A DNA stretch of 64,000 nucleotides from Ascochyta rabiei (lineage: Eukaryota > Ascomycota > Dothideomycetes > Pleosporales > Didymellaceae). Below the pieces are notes generated by a model. That model did not search any database. It was not told the DNA's origin and worked only from the letters and a program-made list of their open reading frames with translations. Location: contig NC_082412.1 of the NCBI RefSeq assembly GCF_004011695.2, forward strand, positions 1,426,001 to 1,490,000, read 5' to 3'. Both the position numbers and the translations under genes were made by a program. Positions 41,527 to 52,255 of this stretch are shown piece after piece; position 1 is the stretch's first letter; each line of letters begins with the position of its first letter.

Positions 41527-44356
41527 TTAGTTCGGATAGTCCCATCTGGCGGACTCATCCAGCTCAATGAAGCCTTGCCACATCTCGGTTTCGAGGTACG
41601 AGCTCAGTTCCTCGATCTTCTCCTCAACACCCTTGCGCTTTTCAGTCAACGCATACCCCAGAATTTTCGCTGCCGTTAGAGCCAAATCGGACTTTTGCCC
41701 AAGATACCACAAAGCCTTGACGCAATCATCTGCCCGCTGGAACGCTTCCTCCACTTCAGAAGTACAATCTAGCGGGAGTGAAGGCACCATGCTTTCGGTC
41801 TCAAGCAGTACCACTGCAGCTTTGGCAAACGCACGTATCAGCACCGCGGTCCAAGGCTCTGTCAGCAAAGCGCCCTGGTTTACAGCGAAATGAAAGTCTC
41901 GCGATTGTGCAAACGACGCATCCTCTCGCGGGCACGCACACCGCGCTAGCTCCGAGAGAGCTCGACAGTTGCTTTTGCGAAAGTAGCCCACAAAGTCGGT
42001 CGAAGCGCGTTGTGCCTGCTGGGTTTCCACGCCAAGCTCGGAGTCATCCACGATGTCAATCAGATCTGCCAATAGCAGTGTCGCGAGGTGCCAATGCCCG
42101 GTCAAGCAGACATACCATGATTGAATGCGGGGTGGCAGAGTATCGTGGTGCTGCATACAATCTCGAATAAAAGGAGCGTAGAGTTTTTTCCAGTGCTCGC
42201 ATATGCCAAGAGCGGCTTTGATGGAACGTTCGATCATCTCTCCACTACAACTACGAGCAAGGAGCGTCTGAATTCGTGTGACTTTTCGGAAGAGAAGGAC
42301 CTTCACCGGAGCTGCATCACACAAAAGAGCAGAGGCCTGTTCAAACGAGCATGGCCATCGTACAAGTTGTTGTTGCAGCCGAGTGCGCTGCTGAGCAAAG
42401 AGATGGATATCCCAGACGCCCTCGGTACTTCTCGCTACGGACGATCCTACGCTCTGTGGTTTCTGGTCTGGCGACGAATGCCGTTCGTTCGCATAAACGT
42501 TGCTGTCTTCATCAGACAGTACTAGAGGCCGTTTATGCATCGCTGAAGATAAAGTGTCGAACATGACACCAAGCCAGAAGAGCAAGTCCACTGTAGCGCG
42601 GTCGGCGGCATCCGTGCACTGTGTCGACGGTCTATACTGCTTGCCGCGTCGATTTGCTCGTGTTTTCATTGGCGGCGTGCCTGTACACATCTTCATTCGG
42701 GATCGTAGCGAGTGTATGAGCCGAACCCCTTTCTCCAGATACACAGGGGGATCTTCGGCACCCATTGCGAGGTTAAGCTTCGACATCAAGTCCTCGCATT
42801 CAACCATTCCTCCTTCCTCACCGTACGAGATCGGTCTTGTCGACTTGACACTCTCCCCCGCTGTTTCCAGGTTGCTTTTGTTGTCGGCGTCGTCCGGCCG
42901 CTGGGTCAGCGAGAAGACTATCTGTGCGAGAACCAGTCTGAACGACTCAGTCTCACCAGCATCTTGTAAAGCCGCGCGTGCGTCGTGCCATGCTGTAACT
43001 TGTAGCGATCGATCGAATTCGATGCCACTTGATGAGTAGTTCGCGCTGTGACTTGTGAAGAGCTCTGAACCTCCTCTCGAACCGCTATAGTCGAACGGGT
43101 ATCTGGCTCTGCTTCGTTCGGACGATTGAGCCCATTGCGTTGCGAAAGAAAATATTGCCGAATTGAGAGCCTTACTAACGGCTTTGTCTTCGCTGAACGT
43201 AAGTTGTCTCCCTCTGATCGAGGAAGCCACACGATCCAGCCGAAACACGCGGTGGTATATGCGGTTCCAATCAGGCCCGCCATCGTTTGCTAATGATATG
43301 TCTGCCTTTGTACTATACGGGCAAGTTCTCTCAGTCAACCAGCATGAGAGGGCATTTTCGAAGCTGTCATGATAGATCTTCAGCAACCCTTCTCTCAAGA
43401 ATGTTGTGTTTGCGGACGAGACGAACTCGGCTGCAAACGATATGGCTGGACAAGGAAGCGCACCATTTGAAAGAGATACCGATGAGCTGCGGCGTCGTCG
43501 TTTCCGCCCGGTGCGCATTACAGCACCTTCCACTTTTTGCAAGGTCTCGCTCGGGCGTGTATCAGCGACTTGAGTAAGGCTGTCCTCGGTTACCTCCTTC
43601 GTACTGCCAGGCGGGGTTTCCAGAGATGAGCCTTGTCCAGAATCATACGTCAACGAGCTCGCATCATCTTCGAACACGTCATTGAAGCGTCCAAATGGGG
43701 CCCTTGCCGGCAGACCGAGGCCATCACACCATAGAGTAGGCGTAGACTGGAAAGCAGTTGTCGAAAGCGCTGTCTCAAACGCCGGCACACCCGGGAAGTC
43801 GCCAAACGTCACACCTAGTGGCGCCGGACTCACGGACTTTCCATTTCCCGTGGGATCCGACCGACATAACTCTTCTCCAGTCTCAACCTGCTTTGGAGTT
43901 TCGTTTGGTTTTTGAGATGTGATCGCGGTGTTACTGTTCGTTCGGCGACGTTTTGCCGACGAAGCCGTACCTGGCGAAGGCTGTGTTGCCTGCAACACCC
44001 TCTGCGATCGGAGCCATTTAAATGTGCAGTTCTTCTTCGTTTTCTCACAGTTCGTACACGCAGTCAATGGTCCATAGACATCTGCATGGTCAGTTGTCTG
44101 TCGTGCCACTCTTTGAGCAATACACCTCACCACTATAATGGAAGACGCTTGGATGATCTTCCGATTTACTGGCATCCAGCAACGAGTCCTCCAGTATCGT
44201 GGCATCGCATGCTCGTTTGCCTTTTCGGCATTGATCGCAACATCGATTCTGTTTCCGACTCGTCTTTGACAGTTTCGGGGCAATCACCACCGGTGGCGTG
44301 GGCGATGTCCACGCATAATCAAGAAACGACTTCGGTTGTACATCAACAAAATTCAT
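41527..44356 (-). CDS. large Zn2Cys6 transcription factor with extended cluster loop
   Basis: Two exons (44356-44131 and 44081-41527; intron 49 nt) give 926 aa. Splicing joins CDQCRKGKRACDATILEDS to CTNCEKTKKNCTFKWL, making a binuclear cluster in which 33 residues separate the third and fourth cysteines instead of the usual 5-16; the intron lies within that loop. A Ser/Thr/Pro-rich linker follows, with a nuclear-localisation-like RTGRKRRRRSS. The C-terminal ~500 residues are the helical fungal regulator domain (ALSCWLTERTCPYSTK, RARYPFDYSGSRGGSEL, DRATVDLLFWLGVMFDTLSS). The family is well conserved in filamentous fungi, but I cannot name the pathway. The start at 44356 is the first ATG giving a short leader before the cluster. 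The gene looks undamaged although it lies between pseudogenes. Confidence 0.85.
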
Positions 44357-44915
44357 ACTTTTACATCGGACAGGACGTCGAAAACAGGAAAAAACAAGAG
44401 AGAGGCGCACAGAAGAGTGAAAACAGCTTCCGCGCCGCTGACACTTCTCATGCACAACCCCGCCCGAGCAGCTTACAAGGGTAGGCATCGGTGGGGTCCA
44501 GTCCTGATTAGTCTTTGCGGGGGGAGCTAATGTGCGACTACGCGTTACACGGCATAATGTGCGGTGAAATACTGAAGCACTCTACTCATTGGCTGAACAA
44601 GTCACAACGGGGCATTATTTGCAAAGCCCAGGCCCCAATGCTGTCACTCGTCCACTGTCTGTGCGCGTTCTCACACTTCCGAACAGGCGCATTGTCGGCT
44701 GAACGCTTCCCAATCTCTAATGTGGTTGATGAGGGAGGCTAGAGCTGTGAACGATCCAGGCACAACAAATCACCAGAAACTGCCTGGCTGGACTCCGTGA
44801 ACCACATTGAAGTGTGATAAGGGCTGTCGTGGGTACAATATTAAACAGGTATTTTGTGTCAAACACCGCTGATAAGGAATCCGGGAAATTCCATGTCCTT
44901 CGAGGACTTACCGCC
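44357..44915. other. intergenic, no gene seen
   Basis: Upstream of the large Zn2Cys6 gene and at the truncated 3' end of the beta-lactamase-fold relic. The missing end of that gene is not found here. Confidence 0.5.
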
Positions 44916-46043
44916 TCATGCGCCCTGAGGGGGGTCTCCTTCAACGGGATAGATCTCAGGGATTGCGTTTGTGAGATCGGGTTTGGCAGCCCGTACCTAT
45001 GCCTTGACGAGCGAAATCAGGAAAGTTTTCGATCTGATTAGAGAACATTGTATCAACTGTAGCCTTATCGAGTAGCTTCGCACCAGTGGTTGGAGACGTC
45101 CCGTTGTTCAGGAGCGTTGCGATGATTTCTGCGCGATACCAGCGAGCGTTTTCCGAGGCGCCGAATGGCGTGCGACTTACGAGCATAATCCGAAGGCTTC
45201 GCAAAACAGCCCGCACCAGCACCGTTCAGAGCATCTTTGACCTCTGAGGGCTCTGCTACAAGTGGCTTGCGTAACAAAGGATCGCGAGCGATGAGCCAGC
45301 CATCTTTGTTCCGATGATTCATGTACGCAAGCTGCTTCTTCATCTCAGCGGTCGGGAACAGGGAGATATTCTTCAGTTCAAGCGGCTCGAAGATATTCTT
45401 GTGGAAGTAATCATTCAGCGACATCCCGGTGACACGCTCGAGTGCAAGACCAGCGAAGTCGATATTCAAGCCGTATTCCCAGCCTTCCCCCGGCTGGAAG
45501 ACAAGTGGCTGTAGGATGTCCTTTATATGTCCAGAGAATTCATCGAATCCAGCCGGATGAGAAAAGTTCCGCAAACGCTCATTAAAAAACGTTTACCCAA
45601 AGCCAGCTAGTACCGCCAGTTATCGCTTTACTCCGAGATGCCCTCTCCTACCTAACAGTGTGAGTAAGCAACATCCTCAAGGTAATCTTCTTGTTCTTAG
45701 GAATGAGCTTCCCGTCCTTTTGTAAGACCTGTAAATCTTTGAGCTCCGGTTTGAGCTTCTCGGTCTCGTCTCCGTCGTCCAGATGCAGCTTGCCCTGCTC
45801 CAACAGCTGTGTGCATGCTATGCCACATATCATCTTTGTGCACGATGCGATCCAGAATACATTATCTAGAGTCATTGGGTCAGAAGAGCTGATGCCTCGC
45901 TGGCCTGCCGCGTGTGCAAACAGCTCTTTCCTAACTTTGCCGACTACAACAACACTGACTCCTGGAATATCGGTTTTGGCGTTGGCGCAGGCATCTTCCA
46001 CGGTCTTTGCAAGGTTCTTGAGTGTTTCTTCGGGAAATGGCAT
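44916..46043 (-). pseudogene. decayed beta-lactamase-fold serine hydrolase gene
   Basis: The 5' exon (46043-45656) is well kept: MPFPEETLKNLAKTVEDACA, the catalytic SxxK in FWIASCTKMICGIACTQLL, and ITLRMLLTHT. The next exon has GWEYGLNIDFAGLALERVTG (the Tyr motif) and NISLFPTAEMKKQLAYMN. A later intron (donor at 45187-45182) is intact and leads to IIATLLNNGTSP and VDTMFSNQIENFPDFARQGI. Breaks: where the first intron should begin, the donor reads TT (45655-45654) instead of GT; the conserved GFGYTFFNE reads GFG-stop-TFFNE (TAA 45595-45593); one base too many after RQGI shifts into AAKPDLTNAIPEIYP and ends at 44918-44916; and the last ~80 residues are absent. Intact relatives (class C beta-lactamase/LovD-like) are esterases or transesterases, some in secondary metabolism. 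Not functional as it stands. Confidence 0.85.
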
Positions 46044-47112
46044 ATTGAAAGCTTATTGCAAAAGCCGAAGTCCCATATAACGATGCTCGAGGACGTACTC
46101 AAATAGGTACCCAGGCTCCATCTTGCGTTCGGGGCGGGTTCCGTGGCTATCAAACCCGCCAAAAGGAATTACCGACGCCCGCACGAACGGATCACGCTTT
46201 GGCTCCATGGAGACTGTCGATCACGACAGATGGAGCCGAAGAGGTAACTGCAGCACCGATTCTACAGATACTGGGCACCGCCATGTCTTCTGCAGTCATC
46301 CATCCTCGTACAGCCCCGTCAGCTGTTGCATCACACAACAATGCTACCTACACTCCGTTTCTGTCTACCGTCGATCTTCGATGGCCTAAAGCAGCGTGCG
46401 AAAAGGCGGAGTATGAGCATGGTAGTTGGCCAGCAACTGGAGTAGTGCAAATCTACTATAAATTGGAAGAGAGTCTTCCAACGTCAGTACAGGCTTTGCG
46501 TTGTTATTGTTGGGTCTCTGCTTTTTAACCCAAGAGCACGTATATTTCGGAGCGATCTGAAGTGAGGCCGTGATCAACCAACCGTTGCACTATTTCAACC
46601 TTTGGTATATTGATGTTGGAGAACAACTGAAACCGTGAGAATGGGGCCACCGAACGATTGCCGGAGCATTTCCGCATCGTCATCAGCTGGCTCACCAATC
46701 AGCTGCATCGCGCGTCAGCATCATGTATCCCACAATCGCCAATTGCTATCTCCACTTTTTCGTCAACGCCTGTTTGCTGACGGGAATTCCCACGTGGTCG
46801 AGCCTCAACGGTCGCCAACTGCTTACAAAACGCTATTCCCGTGGCCTCCACTACAGAAGCTGGAGGACCCACAGAGGATTGGTTCGTGGATAACCAAGAC
46901 GAGTACGAATCTGCTGCGCTCAGTAACGATGACGCAAGAACGACAGAGTCAAAAAAGGTAGCTTGTAGATATTTCGAATACGCGTCGAGTATGATTTCAT
47001 TGCAAAATGAATGCGCACAGATGCACGCGCAGAGGATAAAACCGCTTGGAGGTCGCGCAAACTGTCGACCACTCTCTGCACACGAATCAGCATTCCGCGA
47101 TTAATACCACAA
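46044..47112. other. intergenic, catalase promoter side
   Basis: Between the 5' end of the beta-lactamase-fold relic (minus) and the catalase (plus). No gene or repeat recognised; several open frames of ~100 codons have no features. Confidence 0.5.
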
Positions 47113-48755
47113 ATGGCACCGGTGTGTTGTCGTATTCCCAGAACTGGCAAGCTTTGAGCTAACCTGTCTCAGCAAAACAGCGACAGACCCGTCTATACCT
47201 TGGCTGAAGGGAGACCGGCAGGAGATCCAACATCACAGACTGTTCTGCGAGGCAATCCACTAAAAGGCGGCGGTCTTGCTCTTCTGTCCGATACTCAGCT
47301 CATCGAAACGCTTGCACACTTTCCTCGCGAGCGGATACCTGAGCGGTATGAACCCACCATGACCAGATTAAAACAATGCTGACGCCTGCCAGAGTCGTGC
47401 ACGCAAAAGCTGCGGGAGCGTGGGGAGAGTTCGAGGTCACACATGATATCACCAACATCACATCTGCCAACCTTTTCAGTGAGGTTGGTAAGAAGACCAA
47501 GGTTCTGGCACGACTTTCCACCGTTGCCGGCTCCAAAGGCTCCTCAGACACGGTTCGCGACATCCGGGGATTCGCGCTGAAATTCTTTACCGACGAGGGC
47601 AATTGGGATTTTGTTGGCAACGATTTACCTGTCTTCTTCATCAGGGATCCGGTCAAGTTCCCTTCGCTGAACCGCTCACACCAAAACCACCCTCAGACGC
47701 ACGTTCCTGACTCGAGCATGTTCTGGGACTTTCACAACAACAATCAAGAAGGAACGCATTGCCTGATGCAGCTGTTCGGCCAGCGGGGTGTGCCAGAGAG
47801 CTTGAGAAATGTCAACGGGTACGGAGTTCATGCTTTCAAGTTCGGCAAGCCTGAGGATGGCTCTTTCAAGTACGTCAAGCTGCATTTCAAGCCTGATGGC
47901 GGCAACAAGACTATGAAGGCAGCCGACGCCGTGCGTCTTGCTGGAGAAGAACCCGACTACCACGTCAAAGACATGTACAACGCCATCGAGAAGGGCGACT
48001 ACCCTACTTGGACCCTCTTCATGCAGGTCATGGATCCCAAGGAGGCCGAAACCTACCGCTGGAACATCTTCGACGATACCAGAATCTGGCCGCACAAAGA
48101 CTTCCCTCTCCAGCCCGTCGGCAAGCTCACGCTGAACAAGAACCCGGCCAACTACTTCCAAGACACTGAACAAGCCGCCTTCTCCCCCAGCAACATGGTC
48201 CCGGGCATCGGTCCCTCCGCAGACATCATGCTGCAAGCGCGCATGTTCAGCTACCCAGACGCAGCCCGCTACCGCATCGGACCAAACTACCAGCAGCTCC
48301 CCTGCAACCGCGCAAAGTACGTGTACTCCCCCTACCAGCGCGACGGGCCCATGCGCATGGACGGCAACTACGGCGCAGACCCCGACTACGTGCGCTCCTC
48401 GTTTCGCAAAGTCAACTCGGGCGGGCCTACCGACGTTGCGCACGACGAGTGGATCGGGTCAGTCGCCAACTACACGTCCGAGGTGACGGACGAGGACTTT
48501 GAGCAGCCGCGCGATCTGTGGGCGCTGTTCAAGCAATGGGGACAGGATGAGGTGTTCATTTCGAACCTGAGCGGACATCTGAAGAAGGCGCTGCCGCAGG
48601 TGCAGAGGGAGACCATCGGCGTGTTCGGCAAGGTGGACCGGGAGATTGCGGAGAGGCTGGAGGTGGCGCTGGGGGATTTTCTGAGCGACAAGGGTGTCGA
48701 CCACGTCAGTGACACGCCGTACGGGCTGCAGCCGGCGTACGGCGGAGGGTATTGA
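47113..48755 (+). CDS. monofunctional haem catalase (small-subunit type)
   Basis: Three exons (47113-47121, 47173-47345, 47393-48755; introns 51 and 47 nt) give 514 aa. The first coding exon is only nine bases (MAP); the acceptor CTCAG at 47168-47172 and a CTAAC branch point support it, and the join gives MAPQNSDRPVYTLAEGRP. Distal His64 in RVVHAKAAGAWGEFEVTHDI, Asn137 in DFVGNDLPVFF and proximal haem ligand Tyr348 in MFSYPDAARYRIGPNY are all present. The protein lacks a signal peptide and a C-terminal flavodoxin-like domain, and ends GGGY, not a PTS1, so a cytosolic location is likely. It converts H2O2 to water and oxygen. The neighbour on the opposite strand is an extracellular superoxide dismutase. 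Confidence 0.93.
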
Positions 48756-49702
48756 AGCGAACGGGCAAGCCAAACGCCCGCAGATTTCCACGAGGATCAT
48801 CAGCAGTGAGCGAACGACGCGACAACAATTTGCCAAATAATCATCTGCCGCATCAAACCATTTCTTTACACTGGACTCGCAGTCCTTCATTCCACCCCCC
48901 CCCCCCCCCACCCCCAACACCACCGGCTCCTATCGTTCTCGCACGACTCAGCGCCGTCGCTACATCCACCAGCTCGCTCACCAGCACCTCTCCATGCGTC
49001 TGAAAGATCCCCTACATTGCTCTACCACTACCACCACCACCACCACCATCTCCGTCCGTCCAACGCCCCGCAAGGCCGTATCACCATCTACATGAACAGG
49101 TATCAATGCCGCCTAAACCGCACTTCTCTTATCCTAAACTCCAATCCCAAATGCCAGATCCTAACCATGTGTTACTTGATGAATCTGCAAAACGCTGCGT
49201 TCTCTGCGATACAAACATCGGTGTCTGCGTGGTGGAACGAAGACGGGTTGTTTGGGTGGTAGATGCGGATGTTGAGTTTTTGGTGTGCGGGATGGGAGGG
49301 CAGTGGAGTGGAGAGGTGGTAGAGGGTGGTTTGGTGGGGTCAATGGATGGATGGGGAACGAGAGATGGGAGATGGGAGGTGGGGGATTGGAGACGAGTGA
49401 ATGAATGAATGAATGAATGAATAAATAAAGAATTAAATAATTAATTAATTAAATAGGTGGGCGATTACAGATCCGAAAGTACAGAGTGCATGGTATACCA
49501 CAACACAAAGAAGGTAAACACATCCACATCTGCATCACCCTCATTTCCCCCACCCTTACTCTCTCTCCTGCTCCCCTACAAGGTTTCGAATGCACTGCTA
49601 ATACGTCGCACATCGCACCTTCATCGTTCGGAAGAGATTAGATGGTATTTAAAAGATTAGAGTATTTGAAAAAAATCTTAAAAAATCCACTTGACATCCA
49701 AC
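48756..49702. other. convergent intergenic region with low-complexity tracts
   Basis: Holds the 3' ends of catalase and superoxide dismutase. Contains a C-run at about 48894-48909, CCA/CAC repeats (49020-49050), and a (GAAT)n/(AATT)n tetranucleotide block at 49396-49455. No gene supported. Confidence 0.7.
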
Positions 49703-50572
49703 CTACAGCAAAGCAACAGCAAACCCAGCAACAACAGCCGCCGCACCGACCGTCAAGCGACCCGCCGCGCCCGTGTACTCGGGCAAGCCACCCGAGCTCG
49801 TCGCCGTCGCATTGCCACCAATGGTGCCATTACCGGCTGTGGCGTTCCCAGCGCCACCGTGCATCTGAAAGTTGGCGCAGGTGATCCTGGAGGTGTTGCG
49901 CGTATGCAGGACAAAGGCCAGGCCGCCAAAGAAGGCCGGGCTGCCCTGCTCGGTGCTGAGGAAGTGGTCGACGAAGCTGGTGCTGAAGCTGCCGGGCGTC
50001 GAGATCTTGCCGCCGTGCTTGCCTGCCAGGTCGCCGACTTGACACGTAGCGGGCGCGGCCGGGTTGCACATGTACAGCTCGCCAATATTCTGAGGGTCTA
50101 GGTGGCCCGTTGTCGCGGTGCAGTTGCCGTCGGCAGGCACAGGGAGCGTATGGATGTGCCAGTTGAAGGGCCCGTAGGCGGCTTGGTCGGGCAGGTTGGT
50201 GATGTTGACGATGAATTCGACGCCCGAGGATGAGCCAACGGCGGAGATGGTGCCTTGGACTGCGTCGCCGACTAGGGGGTTGAACATGGAGTCGGGGAGG
50301 GTGGCAACATAGGTGGCAGCCGGCTGGTTGGTCTGCGAGGGTGCGGGACCGAGGACACCAGTGTAGCTGGGGTTGGGGGGGAGAGGCGAGATGATGGCGC
50401 CCTGGAGGGTGTCGACGCCTGCAAAGGGGGTGCCAGTTGCCGAGGGGATGATGGGAAGGACACCAGACTTTGTTGTTGACAGGAGGACAGGCGGAGGGGG
50501 TGGTGCCTCGACGACCTGTGACTGAGCCGAAACTAGGGCTGCGAAGCCTGCGGCGAGGATGAAGTTGTGCAT
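49703..50572 (-). CDS. cell-surface Cu-only superoxide dismutase, GPI-anchored type
   Basis: Single exon, 289 aa. Signal peptide MHNFILAAGFAALVSAQS, then a Pro-rich spacer, then a Cu/Zn-SOD-like beta barrel: FNWHIHTLPVPADGNCTATT (copper ligands in HIH), CQVGDLAGKHGGKIST and AFVLHTRNTSRITCANFQMH. The loop lacks the zinc-site pattern of cytosolic Sod1, as in the fungal SOD5-like Cu-only group. The end is a Ser/Thr/Gly-rich stretch with several NAT/NGT sites and a hydrophobic tail (LTVGAAAVVAGFAVALL) typical of GPI attachment. It would convert superoxide to H2O2 at the wall, for defence against host or environmental oxidative attack. A TATA box lies ~65-70 bases upstream. Confidence 0.9.
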   Translation of the reverse strand: MHNFILAAGFAALVSAQSQVVEAPPPPPVLLSTTKSGVLPIIPSATGTPFAGVDTLQGAIISPLPPNPSYTGVLGPAPSQTNQPAATYVATLPDSMFNPLVGDAVQGTISAVGSSSGVEFIVNITNLPDQAAYGPFNWHIHTLPVPADGNCTATTGHLDPQNIGELYMCNPAAPATCQVGDLAGKHGGKISTPGSFSTSFVDHFLSTEQGSPAFFGGLAFVLHTRNTSRITCANFQMHGGAGNATAGNGTIGGNATATSSGGLPEYTGAAGRLTVGAAAVVAGFAVALL

Positions 50573-50634
50573 CTTGATAGAAGCTTTGCGAGTGATGGTA
50601 TGGTAGCTGCCCGTGTATGCGAAGAGCGCTCCAA

Positions 50635-50644
50635 GCCTTTATAG
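50635..50644 (-). promoter_or_regulatory. TATA box of the superoxide dismutase gene
   Basis: The minus strand reads CTATAAAGGC about 63-72 bases before the ATG at 50572, a good core-promoter position. Confidence 0.6.
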
Positions 50645-51790
50645 TCCAGCTCTCACTCTTTCCCTGCATTCTCGCAGCCGCACGCCTACTTTGCTCTATT
50701 CCATGCCCAGGAACAGTCTACAGTGACGACAAGACTCATCAGCCCAGCCGTCCTGCGCCTCACCGTTATTCCAATCGTGCAGCTCAGCCTTGCTGTCTCA
50801 CTCCACAGGACCTATCGAGATGCACAGCGAAGCGGCACGCGGAAATACGATGCCGCGTCGTCACGCTGACAATCGAACCACGCGAGATTGGCGAGGTGCG
50901 GAGATGCAGTAGCGTGGAATGGGGTGCATCGTGTTCGTCCCAGACACGCTAGAACACCGTCATGCCGTAGAATCGCATTTATTCGTCGTGCGGTCGAGTT
51001 TCCAATGGATAGGTGGACGGGGGCGCGTCAGGGTACGCATTGATGTTGGTGGTTGATAGTATGACATCAAGACTTTTTAGCGAAGGGAGTTGGCCTGGAG
51101 GATCTTGGAAGGCTCCGCGGGCTGTAAAAAAACGGCAATTAGGAAAGGGGCAAAGAAATTGTGAGGAACAAGGGCGATTTTTGTGGTGCAGCTTGCAGCT
51201 GATGACGACGCTGGCTTGAAAGGCGCAATGTGGTGAATCCAGGCACGTGTTCGAAAAGGTCAAAGACATGGTAGCACCTCGACAGTTGTTCTTGTACCCA
51301 GTCATGTCTGCAGCGCCGGTGTGAGTAGTCAAAGTGACGTAAAGAGAATGGAAGCATCCAAGTGCGCGTCTTGAGTCTCGTCAGTCTTTTGACGTAGCAG
51401 GTGTACTTGTGCATTTCCGACCTACATCAGCCTCTGCTACCCTACCACAGTAGCGCCAGTACGCTCGCTTACAATAGCGTACAAATCTTCAACGACATAC
51501 GTGCAGCTCGAATGAAGAGCCCAACATCTCGCAACAGTCCTACATGACAACATATTCGTATCCGCTCCACATCCTTCTTTCGCTGCTCAAAAAGGCCGTC
51601 AATCCGTTCTTCGTAATGTGCAAGATGGGAAGCGAACAATTGCGTAACAAGGTCGAAACGAAGCAAGCCCCAAACGCCAGGTAAATGATTTTGCAGGCAG
51701 CGCCAAACTCCGTTCGTAATGATATGCCAACATCCTAGGGTGTGCGTGTTTCCCCTGCTCTTGCGATGGAATGGACGCTTCGTCCAAGGA
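50645..51790. other. intergenic, no gene seen
   Basis: Upstream of the SOD gene and downstream of STE50 (same strand). Small open frames show no features; the right part may be STE50 3' untranslated sequence. Confidence 0.5.
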
Positions 51791-52221
51791 CTATAGCACA
51801 CCACCCGGCAGCGGCGTCCCTCGGTTTTGGTTGTCCCACCCGAATCCGCTGTTCGGAGGCACGGCTCGAACGTCGTTTCCGCCAACGGTACTGACGTGGC
51901 CCTGTTCTGGCGCGGCGTGCTTTCGCAACATAAACATGGGTTTCCGGCCTTCCTTGTCCAACTGCTTGAACAGTATCAGAGGTCGCTCGTTCAAGCCCAG
52001 ACAACGCTCCTGGTCGCCGTGTACAATGTACAGCGCATACTGCCGCCAGTCTGCGGTGATGTTGTACTTCTTCAGCGCTACAGGAAGAACCTTATGGCAG
52101 GGGTCGTCGATGGACACGCGGAAAGATTTGAATATCTCGACCTGTGGATTCGACGAGGGAGCTTGCTGGGAGCTGGTGGATGGTTGCAGGTTGTTCGCGT
52201 TGGAGCCGCCAGACAGAGGGG

Positions 52222-52255
<34 letters not shown>

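Noticed and set aside
20590..46043. Repeat-induced point mutation as cause of the broken genes
   Set aside because: The lesions I can define are mixed indels, a duplication, deletions and varied substitutions, not dominated by C-to-T/G-to-A changes, and the genes are not visibly repeated in the window.
34186..46043. A secondary-metabolite cluster around the type III PKS (with the Zn2Cys6 regulator and the beta-lactamase-fold relic)
   Set aside because: A nuclease and a 2EXR-like gene intervene, no oxidoreductase or transporter is present, and the hydrolase is broken; distance alone is not evidence.
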